Part shown: positions 42,044-48,842 of the stretch, piece by piece | How the letters are laid out: each line of letters starts with the position of its first letter | How positions within the stretch are numbered: the stretch's first letter is position 1 | Assembly: GCF_001083805.1 (NCBI RefSeq) | Contig: NZ_JXSK01000009.1 | Span: forward strand, 186,001-250,000 | Source of the DNA: Photorhabdus luminescens subsp. luminescens | GTDB taxonomy: Bacteria > Pseudomonadota > Gammaproteobacteria > Enterobacterales > Enterobacteriaceae | Length of the DNA: 64,000 nt | Direction of reading: 5' to 3' | Translations under genes and position numbers: made by a program | Notes under the pieces: generated by a model | What the model was told of the DNA's origin: nothing | The model's database searches: none | Seen by the model: only the letters and a program-made list of their open reading frames with translations

Positions 42044-42247
42044 TTAATCCCATAGTTGCAAAATAGGTTTCGTTGTAGCTGTCATAATTTCCGGCATCTC
42101 AACTTCTGTACCGTGTGGCAGAATTACACCATATTCGGCCAATCCTGGGTTAACTAATAGTACCTGTTCTGTCATACCTTGAGTACGACCATAATGACGC
42201 CAGCATAAAGCATCAATAGTATCATTCTGCTGTGCAATTATTTTCAT
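42044..42247 (-). CDS. X: P2 gpX-like tail protein
   Basis: The ATG at 42247 gives 67 residues, the P2 gpX length: MKIIAQQNDTIDALCWRHYGR, VLLVNPGLAEYGVILPHGTEVEMPE. It is a LysM-like tail protein. An upstream in-frame start at 42274 adds nine unmatched residues. In P2 it lies before the lysis genes; here it is followed by a terminator and then V. Confidence 0.9.
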   Translation of the reverse strand: MKIIAQQNDTIDALCWRHYGRTQGMTEQVLLVNPGLAEYGVILPHGTEVEMPEIMTATTKPILQLWD

Positions 42248-42529
42248 TAAGTATACCCTCTCTAATTTAATCAATATTGTTAAGTTAAAGTGTTATGGTG
42301 CGCTGAATAGTGGGAGAGAACCAATGAAACAATATTGTTAAGGAAACAGTACAAATGAGAAGCAAGAAGCCACTTTTCAGTGGCTAATTTAATAATTAAT
42401 CATATCTTCCAAAATTTACTGAATTCATAGGGAAAATCTATTTTTCAGCTCATTTTCCAATGCAATCATTATCAACTTAGAAACTTTAGATTATTTATCA
42501 TACAGAATTCCCACATTTATCTGCTGCAT

Positions 42530-42712
42530 TTATTCTTCAAGCGTTTCGTGGTAGTTAATAAGTTGTTTTGCAAGTGGTGTCGACAACTCAGCAATCCAAA
42601 CTAAAGCAAGTTCCTTATCTTCAGCATGATTACATTCACAACTCGTTGCCATTCTAGCTATAAAATTAATACGTTGCGCTATTACTGATTCCATAAGAAA
42701 GTCCACTGACAA
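42530..42712 (-). CDS. Small LexA-boxed gene, candidate antirepressor
   Basis: The product of about 60 residues (MSVDFLMESVIAQRINFIAR, then MATSCECNHAEDKELALVW and LAKQLINYHETLEE) is a small helical protein with two cysteines and no family I recognise. TTG at 42712 has GGAGG five bases upstream; ATG at 42694 has no ribosome-binding site. A consensus LexA box lies 22 bases upstream of the TTG, and the gene is divergent from the CI repressor. In phage 186 the SOS-induced antirepressor Tum plays this role, so a similar inducer function is inferred. It shows no similarity to Tum that I can see. Confidence 0.5.
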   Translation of the reverse strand: MSVDFLMESVIAQRINFIARMATSCECNHAEDKELALVWIAELSTPLAKQLINYHETLEE

Positions 42713-42733
42713 ACTTACCTCCGCATAACATAA

Positions 42734-42749
42734 CTGTATATAAGAACAG
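42734..42749 (-). promoter_or_regulatory. LexA (SOS) box
   Basis: CTGT-ATATAAGA-ACAG fits CTGT-N8-ACAG exactly and is flanked by TA as in strong sites. It lies just upstream of the small minus-strand gene, so DNA damage would induce that gene. Confidence 0.8.
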
Positions 42750-43090
42750 TACACTTTGATTAGAAAAATTTAAAGTGGTTTTTTATCTTTTCTGGTAACT
42801 ATATTTGATAGTGTTAATATATTAATTATTGTTTTTATTGAAATAATTAATGATTAAAAAGGTTTCTTTCTGATCACAATTCATTGTAATTAATAAGTTT
42901 TTCTTATTTTATCGCTTAGAAGATTTTTTCTCTTTATTTAGATGACATAGTTTCACAAAGTATATAGATTGAAATTTAGATGCCCATGATGCAATATCCC
43001 TTATTGGATCTAATAAACTTATTTGGGATCACTATAGCTCTTAATTAGAGGGCTTTGTGGAGACAGCAAACTCACTAAACTGTACTTTCA
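42750..43090. promoter_or_regulatory. Divergent control region between the LexA-boxed gene and cI
   Basis: This 341-base AT-rich region has no gene. It should contain the cI promoter and CI operators. A GTGGAGA before the cI start and several TTAGA/TCTAA repeats (42910-43040) were seen, but operators cannot be fixed by eye. Confidence 0.5.
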
Positions 43091-43705
43091 ATGAAAAAAA
43101 ACATAACTGAGATAAAAATGGGTGCAGATAGTGGAGGAAAACAAGCTATCGAACGCCTGGTGGGTGCGTATGGGTTTAAATCACGTCAAGCGCTGAGCGA
43201 CCATTTAGGTGTGTCTAAAAGCACAATGGCAAACCGCTATTTAAGGGACAGTTTTCCAGCAGACTGGGTTATTCAATGCAACCTTGAAACCAATGCTTCA
43301 CTGTTATGGTTAAGCACAGGGCAAGGAGAAATGTTCCCTGATGGGGAAAAGAAAAAGGAATCTTTAAAAAACATTATTATTCCAACAATACAACGCGTTA
43401 AATTAGTTGGTGGAAAACTGAACGATGACGACCCAGTGATTTTAGATAATCAACTTATTGCTAAAGAAATAAAAAAACCTCTTATTGTAGATAACAATAA
43501 CACTTGGTATTTGTTGAATACAGAAGAACCTGATGTTCAGGATGGTTTATGGTTAATTGATATTGAAGGTATGCACAGTATTAAAAAAATAACAAAAATC
43601 CCAGTTAGTAAGATCCGAGTTTGTGATAACGACGTAACTTTTGACTGTGCAATTAATGAAATCAACTTTATTGGTCGCGTTTACTTGATGATTTCCAGGT
43701 ACTGA
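43091..43705 (+). CDS. cI: CI-type repressor of the 186/P2-like phage family
   Basis: The 204-residue protein has an N-terminal helix-turn-helix of the phage CI repressor family (AIERLVGAYGFKSRQALSDHLGVSKSTMANRY) and LETNASLLWLSTGQGEMF. Its C-terminal oligomerisation domain resembles phage 186 CI (VQDGLWLIDIEGMHSIKKITKIP). It lacks an obvious Ala-Gly cleavage site, so RecA-induced self-cleavage is unlikely. Release of repression by an SOS-induced antirepressor, as in 186, fits the LexA box upstream. It presumably controls ogr and tail expression. Confidence 0.85.
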   Translation: MKKNITEIKMGADSGGKQAIERLVGAYGFKSRQALSDHLGVSKSTMANRYLRDSFPADWVIQCNLETNASLLWLSTGQGEMFPDGEKKKESLKNIIIPTIQRVKLVGGKLNDDDPVILDNQLIAKEIKKPLIVDNNNTWYLLNTEEPDVQDGLWLIDIEGMHSIKKITKIPVSKIRVCDNDVTFDCAINEINFIGRVYLMISRY

Positions 43706-43996
43706 CCCGCTTTTCAATTGTAAGTAAATTAGTTTACTTAGATATGTAAATCCTATACTGATGGCAATTCGTTACTCAAAAATTTTCAGATGTAGTGGAT
43801 TTCATATACAATAAATTATTTTGCGAGAAATTGCTGATTATTAACTTATTCCGTTGTTCCTTTATAGTATGTATAGTGCGGCGAAAGTTTTTTAAATAGA
43901 TAAAGAAACGTGATATATTTTGCATAAATTAAGAGCCAATTAGCCTTGGATATTACAAATACAAAATTAACTGTTTAACTAGCCGCACTGCAAATA

Positions 43997-44569
43997 CTAA
44001 CTTGATCGACAATTTTTTTTATCTACTGGAAAATACTTATATATTGTAGATAACGATGTGTTGTAAATTAATGATAACTGTTTTCGTGTGTGGCCTTTCG
44101 CCAACAATCTTGCTGCTTGTTGTTGTTCAACAAATGAAAGTGATACTGGTCTACCACCAATTCTCCCTTGGGCACGAGCGGCTATTAATCCTGCATTTGT
44201 TCTTTCTACGATTAATTCCCGCTCCATTTCAGCCAACGCACTCATGACATGAAAGAAAAATCGTCCCATAGAAGTACTAGTATCAATGCTATCAGTCAAG
44301 CTTTGAAAATGAATACCGCGTTCACTTAAATCAGAAATCAAAGTTACCATATTTTTTACGCTACGCCCTAATCGATCCAATTTCCAAACGACTAAAGTGT
44401 CACCGTTTTTAAGCTGCTTTAAAGCACGTTTTAACCCCGGTCTGTTGGATGTTTTTCCACTAATTTTATCCTCAAAAATTTGCTCACAATTTATGCTTAT
44501 CAATGCGTTTCGCTGTAAATCACTGTTTTGGTCATTTGTTGATACCCGGATATAGCCTATCTTCGCCAT
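43997..44569 (-). CDS. Hin/Gin-family DNA invertase
   Basis: The 190-residue serine recombinase begins MAKIGYIRVSTNDQ, with the catalytic Ser10. It carries the FEDKISGKTSNRPGLKRAL, VVWKLDRLGRS and MSALAEMERELIVERT motifs and a C-terminal helix-turn-helix (LLAKGHTRKQLSLIYNTSLSTIYKYF). It acts on 26-base sites that here lie in fibre genes (A-D). Site C lies 63 bases upstream of its start, and the diverging fibre cassette C lies beyond, the usual invertase layout in Mu, P1 and similar phages. It is the only intact copy of three. Confidence 0.95.
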   Translation of the reverse strand: MAKIGYIRVSTNDQNSDLQRNALISINCEQIFEDKISGKTSNRPGLKRALKQLKNGDTLVVWKLDRLGRSVKNMVTLISDLSERGIHFQSLTDSIDTSTSMGRFFFHVMSALAEMERELIVERTNAGLIAARAQGRIGGRPVSLSFVEQQQAARLLAKGHTRKQLSLIYNTSLSTIYKYFPVDKKNCRSS

Positions 44570-44631
44570 GTGTAACCCTTCCTAATACCAATATGAGACT
44601 ATTATTATCGAAATTATCACGTATTGGCGAG

Positions 44632-44657
44632 TTTTTAAAAACCTTGGTTTATTGGAA
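44632..44657 (+). other. Invertase crossover site C
   Basis: Arms TTTTTAAAAACC and GGTTTATTGGAA flank a TT dinucleotide. It is inverted relative to B and D. It sits between the intact invertase and fibre cassette C. Confidence 0.85.
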
Positions 44658-45101
44658 AAGCTAATTCCGATAGGTGTACCACTTCCTTGGCCGACGGCTA
44701 CACTGCCGGATGGGTGGTTGCAATGTAATGGCGCGGCCTTTGATAAAGCGAAATTTCCAGAATTAGCCAAGGCTTATCCTGGTGGTAATTTGCCCGATTT
44801 ACGGGGTGAATTTATCCGTGGTTGGGATGACAAACGTGGCGTTGATCCAGATCGTACATTATTGGTATGGCAAGAAGGGTCTTATTTACTACAGGAAGTT
44901 CATCAACCTGCTGATAATGTTGTTAACTTCTCAGTTAATGAGCGTACGAAATTACAGTGGGATACCCCCCAAAATAAAGATATTCAATTAAGAGCTAGAG
45001 CTTCTGGAGGTTCAGCAACGACTTGGACTACCAGTGCTACTTATATAGGGGTATCAAGGCCACGTAACGTAGCGTTTAACTACATTGTAAGGGCAGCATA
45101 A
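44652..45101 (+). CDS. Silent tail fibre C-terminal cassette C
   Basis: The frame continues from the crossover site (NLGLLEKLIPIGVPLPWP) into a tail collar domain (PDGWLQCNGAAFDKAKFPELAKAYP, LPDLRGEFIRGWDD) and ends RPRNVAFNYIVRAA. There is no ribosome-binding site or start codon other than a TTG inside the site, so it should be expressed only after inversion. It is much shorter than cassettes A and D, consisting of one collar/tip module of about 150 residues. Confidence 0.8.
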   Translation: MEKLIPIGVPLPWPTATLPDGWLQCNGAAFDKAKFPELAKAYPGGNLPDLRGEFIRGWDDKRGVDPDRTLLVWQEGSYLLQEVHQPADNVVNFSVNERTKLQWDTPQNKDIQLRARASGGSATTWTTSATYIGVSRPRNVAFNYIVRAA

Positions 45102-45106
45102 TACTC

Positions 45107-45563
45107 ATGTCTGTATTTGAAGAGATCCCGGTAGGAATACCGCTTCCCTGGCCGACTGACATACCACCAAATGGGTGGGTGAAATGTAATGGAGCAATCT
45201 TTGATAAGTCTTTATATCCAAAATTAGCGGAAGTTTATCCGGGGCTGGGATGATGGACGTGAGGTAGATATTGAGTCGATATCGACTGTCCTCTCAATTG
45301 GCAGATATTGCTCCACATAGTCACAGGATTGGACGGATGTGGTTCAACTCAAATGGTGGAATCGAGGGGTGGGTACACTAAGTTATATTCTCAATAGTGT
45401 CCACCAAGGCGTTAACTACGGAATTGATCCTCGTGGATTAGGTATTGCTATTGGAAGGGGAGCTGGTGGTTTCGGTTATATGGATAATGCGGTTTCGGCT
45501 TCGACAGGAATAGAAACACGTCCACGAAACGTGGCATTTAATTACATTGTGAGGATTACCTGA
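45107..45563 (+). pseudogene. Decayed tail fibre collar/tip gene
   Basis: ATG at 45107 opens MSVFEEIPVGIPLPWPTD and GWVKCNGAIFDKSLYPKLAEVYPG, then the frame shifts within the LPDLRGEF region (GWDDGREVD appears in another frame) and meets a stop near 45320. The last part, from about 45339, ends RPRNVAFNYIVRIT. This is a second collar/tip module downstream of cassette C, inactivated by a deletion. It overlaps the start of the following assembly gene by one base. Confidence 0.8.
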
Positions 45564-46159
45564 TGAATAAGGCTGTACTGGATAAAAATAATATTGCTAT
45601 CAGTACCGGAAGTATCGTTGTGTTTAATTACGATGCGATTACGCTGGAATATTTAAACAGTTCTGATGAGTATCTTCCCGTTGGTGTCGGTCTTCCTGCC
45701 AATTCCTGCGCAGACGTGCCACCTGATACCCAAGAGGGATATGTCGCCTGCCGTTCATCTGATTTAACCGGTTGGCAAATTGTACCAGATTATCGAGGAA
45801 AAATAGCCTACGACACACAAACTGGGGAACAGAAAGAAATCATTAAACCTGGTGAATTACCAGAAATGCTGACATTCAAACAGCCAAGCACCGATTTTGA
45901 CAAGTGGGATGGTGAAATATGGGTAACGGACATTGAAGCTCAAAAAGCCAATCAGATTAAACAGGCAGAACAACAACGTGTCACTCGTCGCCAACAGGCT
46001 GATGAAGCCATGACTTTATTACAATATGCTATTGAGACTGAGATGGCCTCAGACGCAGAGAAAACATTATTGCTTGCCTGGAAGAAGTATGTGGTATTAC
46101 TGAGCCGTGTTGATACTTCAATGGCTTCAGATATTGAGTGGCCACAAATACCAGCATAA
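45563..46159 (+). CDS. Tail fibre assembly protein (cassette C)
   Basis: The 198-residue protein parallels the expressed copy at 36512 (VGVGLPANSCADVP, WQIVPDYRGKIAYDTQTGEQ, FKQPSTDFDKWDG, LLLAWKKYVVLLSRVD). It appears intact although the fibre segment directly in front of it is broken. A terminator follows at 46171. Confidence 0.85.
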   Translation: MNKAVLDKNNIAISTGSIVVFNYDAITLEYLNSSDEYLPVGVGLPANSCADVPPDTQEGYVACRSSDLTGWQIVPDYRGKIAYDTQTGEQKEIIKPGELPEMLTFKQPSTDFDKWDGEIWVTDIEAQKANQIKQAEQQRVTRRQQADEAMTLLQYAIETEMASDAEKTLLLAWKKYVVLLSRVDTSMASDIEWPQIPA

Positions 46160-46170
46160 TAAAATTATCG

Positions 46171-46203
46171 AGACCGGGCGTTATTCTGTCTCCGGTCTTT
46201 TTT
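46171..46203 (+). terminator. Terminator of cassette C
   Basis: AGACCGG (46171-46177) pairs with CCGGTCT (46192-46198), followed by a T-tract. Confidence 0.85.
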
Positions 46204-46211
46204 CAGTTAAG

Positions 46212-46310
46212 GCTATATTGGCCTGTCGATTTCCGATGTCTTTGAAGTATCAACCCTGTTAAGTATGACTCGGTATTTTTTCCATTCCTGTGGGTCTTGG
46301 CGCATTGGAT
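46212..46310 (-). pseudogene. Remnant of a further tail fibre assembly gene
   Basis: On the minus strand the sequence reads QDPQEWKKYRVILNRVDTSK and then SEIDRPI, the C-terminal signature of the assembly protein family (compare [13 protein letters not shown] in cassette A). Only about 30 codons remain. It indicates a fifth fibre module that has been lost. Confidence 0.75.
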
Positions 46311-46343
46311 AAACATTTTGATTACCCTAAAAAGCCAGAGTAG

Positions 46344-46375
46344 AAAAAGGCCTGCGGTTTGTGAACTGCGGGCCT
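46344..46375 (-). terminator. Terminator of cassette D
   Basis: AGGCCTGCGGTT and AACTGCGGGCCT form a 12-bp stem with two mismatched or wobble positions; on the minus strand a T-tract of five follows. Confidence 0.75.
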
Positions 46376-46382
46376 ATATTAT

Positions 46383-46913
46383 TTATACAGGTTGTGCAGG
46401 CCACTCAATATCTGGTGCTATAGTGGGATCAATGCGGTTTGCTTGCATTCGGTATTTTTTCCAGGCTTTGAGTTGCTCTATCTCTTCCGCAGTTGCTTCG
46501 TCCAGATCAATGGCATCCTGTAAGGGGGCAATATTATTGCTGGCAAGGGCTAACAGTTCCTCTTTATGTCTTTCTGCTTGAGTAATTAACTCGCCCTTTG
46601 TGTACTTACGCGGAACAATAGCACCATTTATATATTGCCACTTACCAGAAATATCACAAGAATCAGGCAAATTACTCACCTCAGCCACACTCATTCCATC
46701 TGGGTTAAAAGCTGATATATCTCCTGATATAGAACGGATTACATTATTAAAATCATACATTACTTTGATTGTATCAGGGTTAAAGCTTTTCTGGCATTCA
46801 TACCAGTCTTGGCCGTCTTCTGACTTCAAATAAATGACATTAAAATCCGCAATGAATTTTCTGGCTTGTTTTGAGTCAGGTATGTATTGGGAAAAATTTT
46901 TAATATTTTGCAT
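46383..46913 (-). CDS. Tail fibre assembly protein (cassette D)
   Basis: The 176-residue protein has an N-terminal half unlike the other copies (NFSQYIPDSKQARKFIADFN, WYECQKSFNPDTIKVMYD) but the same C-terminal helix signature (LQDAIDLDEATAEEIEQLKAWKKYRMQANRID). The divergent N-terminus fits a different fibre tip partner. It follows the silent fibre cassette D by 15 bases. Confidence 0.85.
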   Translation of the reverse strand: MQNIKNFSQYIPDSKQARKFIADFNVIYLKSEDGQDWYECQKSFNPDTIKVMYDFNNVIRSISGDISAFNPDGMSVAEVSNLPDSCDISGKWQYINGAIVPRKYTKGELITQAERHKEELLALASNNIAPLQDAIDLDEATAEEIEQLKAWKKYRMQANRIDPTIAPDIEWPAQPV

Positions 46914-46928
46914 ACATTCATCACCTTA

Positions 46929-47882
46929 CTAAATATTAGATATATTCATCCATATACCGTTAACCTTCTTCTGTATTGGCCTACGGTTTACGGTGTTAAC
47001 TAACTTATCTCTATTTCCATTGATTACAGCAATAATGGCATACCCGCTTACGTCTTCGTCTTCAGGGCTTTTCTGTACTTGCACGTTCTCTTTAGCGCCA
47101 AGGCGAATGTCTTGAATATAACGCGTATCTGATTCTGATTTTGTATAAGTACCAATAATCGCAGCGGTTGGCCTATATCCTTCATGATAGACTTGATACC
47201 CTCTAACCCGAAGATTATCAGATTTAAGACTCATCCATTCATTGGTTGGCCCTCCAGAGAGGGCATGCTGCCATTTGAAATATTCGTTACCATTATCTCC
47301 CGTTCTGAACCACATATAGGAGTCTGTATCACCATCTCCGGTGTTTTTAAAACCGATAGAGGCGAAGTCAGTGTTTCTGTTCCAACTTAGCATAGAGTCA
47401 GTAGTAATAATTATGTCACCTGTTACATTGCCCCCGCTACGTTGCAACGCGTTTGCGGCTTTGGTAACGGTTTCCATCAAACCGAGCTCACTCGTCGCTG
47501 GTTTATTCAGCGTGTTATATTCTTGTGCCCAAGATGTCCATACTCCGACGTCATTTAAGGAACGAGTGTGTATTCGGCTGCTATTATAAATAAAATAGCG
47601 TTGAATGATTCCAGCAGCTTTTAGCACAACAAGTGAACCTGCAAATGGTTCAGGATAGTTATTGCCAGATCCTGCTTGTGCATTCAAACCCTGATAATAA
47701 AGCCCTGGCGTTTGATAATCATTTAAATTAGCTTTGTCGGGGATGGATATTGCCTGCCCATTAAAGATATCCTGAGACGTAATATTAATATCCTCAGTTA
47801 GAACTTTGCCATTCACTTTCCGGTTGTTTGGAACTGCACCTTTAGCCAAATTTACCGTTTCCACTAAACCAAGATTTTTCAA
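46929..47882 (-). CDS. Silent tail fibre C-terminal cassette D
   Basis: The 317-codon frame begins inside site D with a TTG and no ribosome-binding site. The first ~130 residues are almost identical to cassette A. After that it carries a second copy of the recombination-region motif (SELGLMETVTKAANALQRSG) and a different tip (DSMLSWNRNTDFASIGFKN, YMWFRTGDNG, and a YTKSESDTRYIQDIRLG trimerisation-type end). It is parallel to the expressed fibre, so it could reach the N-terminus only through two successive inversions. Confidence 0.85.
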   Translation of the reverse strand: MKNLGLVETVNLAKGAVPNNRKVNGKVLTEDINITSQDIFNGQAISIPDKANLNDYQTPGLYYQGLNAQAGSGNNYPEPFAGSLVVLKAAGIIQRYFIYNSSRIHTRSLNDVGVWTSWAQEYNTLNKPATSELGLMETVTKAANALQRSGGNVTGDIIITTDSMLSWNRNTDFASIGFKNTGDGDTDSYMWFRTGDNGNEYFKWQHALSGGPTNEWMSLKSDNLRVRGYQVYHEGYRPTAAIIGTYTKSESDTRYIQDIRLGAKENVQVQKSPEDEDVSGYAIIAVINGNRDKLVNTVNRRPIQKKVNGIWMNISNI

Positions 47883-47884
47883 AA
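47859..47884 (-). other. Invertase crossover site D
   Basis: On the plus strand the arms are TTCCACTAAACC and GATTTTTCAAAA around AA. It is the exact inverse of site A, 13.1 kb away, and lies in the same orientation as B. Confidence 0.85.
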
Positions 47885-47945
47885 CTTACTTATGTGTGAA
47901 ATTTCAGAAAGAATAGTTTCATATTGGTATTAGGCAAGGTTACAT

Positions 47946-48066
47946 ATGGCGAAGATTGGCTATATTCAGGTGTCAATAAATGACCAGAATTGTAGTTTAT
48001 GAAAAAACGTGTTGATAAGAATAAATTATAAACTATTTTGGAGGGTAAATTTGTAGCAAAAACAAC
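47946..48066 (+). pseudogene. Truncated DNA invertase gene (cassette D)
   Basis: The plus strand reads MAKIGYIQVSINDQNCSL, a stop in place of Gln, then KNVLIRINYKLF, matching the first 40 residues of the intact invertase. The rest has been lost. It is divergent from cassette D across the crossover site, the same arrangement as in cassettes A and C. Confidence 0.85.
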
Positions 48067-48233
48067 TGATTTAATATTTAATTTTATACTATACAACAAG
48101 CACTAATGAAGTTTCATTTCTCATAAAATATAAATTTTATTTACATTAAGTTTAATTATGCTAATTCCATTCCCAAACAAAGTTTAGGTCAGTTATTTCC
48201 AAGACAATCAGAAATAAAATTAAATATGAACAG

Positions 48234-48263
48234 AAAACCCGCAGTTATAAACTGCGAGTTCAA
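48234..48263 (-). terminator. Terminator after rpmJ2
   Basis: On the minus strand AACTCGCAGTT pairs with AACTGCGGGTT (one wobble) around TAT, followed by TTTT. It lies 18 bases after the rpmJ2 stop. Confidence 0.75.
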
Positions 48264-48280
48264 CCATTAGCAATTGAGCA

Positions 48281-48421
48281 TCAACGTTTCTTTTTCTTTC
48301 CCTGAACTGCCTTAAAACGCGGATTAGATTTACAAATAACATATAATCGACCACGGCGGCTTACAATTTTGCAATCCGGATGGCGAGTTTTTACTGTTTT
48401 AAGTGAACTTAACACCTGCAT
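48281..48421 (-). CDS. rpmJ2: Alternative (zinc-independent) 50S ribosomal protein L36
   Basis: The 46-codon gene reads [20 protein letters not shown] and ends GKKKKR, the YkgO type of L36 that lacks the zinc-binding cysteine set. It follows the L31 paralogue by 18 bases. In E. coli the pair ykgM-ykgO is derepressed on zinc starvation to free zinc from ribosomes; a Zur box upstream of the pair supports the same role. Confidence 0.93.
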   Translation of the reverse strand: MQVLSSLKTVKTRHPDCKIVSRRGRLYVICKSNPRFKAVQGKKKKR

Positions 48422-48439
48422 TTTTTATGATCTCTCAAT

Positions 48440-48694
48440 TTATTTATTACCAATAAAACGCCCGAATTTTTTCTGGAATCGTGCAGTGCTTCCTTCCTGA
48501 GACAAGGTTTTCTGCTTACCCGTATAAAAAGGATGTGATTCTGATGACACATCAATAGTGACATATGGGTATTCTTCCCCATTAAGGGTAATTATCCGTT
48601 CTGTGCGAATCGTGGAGCCAATTGTAAAATAGGCATTAGCACTAGTATCGTGAAATACAACTACCCGGTAGTTTGGATGGATATCTGGTTTCAT
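48440..48694 (-). CDS. rpmE2: Alternative (type B) 50S ribosomal protein L31
   Basis: The 84-residue protein is type B L31: [20 protein letters not shown], then [13 protein letters not shown] and RFQKKFGRF. It lacks the CxxC zinc ligands of ordinary L31. It would replace the zinc-containing L31 when zinc is scarce. The Zur box lies 12 bases upstream of its ATG. Confidence 0.95.
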   Translation of the reverse strand: MKPDIHPNYRVVVFHDTSANAYFTIGSTIRTERIITLNGEEYPYVTIDVSSESHPFYTGKQKTLSQEGSTARFQKKFGRFIGNK

Positions 48695-48705
48695 AATTTC
48701 GCCAA

Positions 48706-48724
48706 AATGTAATAATATAACATT
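48706..48724 (-). promoter_or_regulatory. Zur box upstream of rpmE2-rpmJ2
   Basis: AATGTAATA-A-TATAACATT is a 9-1-9 palindrome. The right half is exactly the Zur half-site TATAACATT, and the left half matches at seven of nine positions. It is placed to block the rpmE2 promoter. Confidence 0.8.
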
Positions 48725-48780
48725 ACAATAGCGTAATCTATTTTTATCGGCAAGAAAATAATGATAAATTTTCTTAACTC

Positions 48781-48817
48781 AAAAAAAAGCCTCTGTATTT
48801 TTAATGTACAGAGGCTT
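48781..48817 (-). terminator. Terminator of glmUS
   Basis: AAGCCTCTGTA and TACAGAGGCTT form a perfect 11-bp stem; on the minus strand eight T follow. It ends the glmU-glmS transcript. Confidence 0.92.
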
Positions 48818-48842
48818 ATTTCAACGTCTTACTATAAAACGA

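Noticed and set aside
42368-42385. AGCCAC/GTGGCT hairpin between X and the LexA-boxed gene
   Set aside because: Short stem without a T-tract; could be a weak terminator of the small gene but not supported enough to list.
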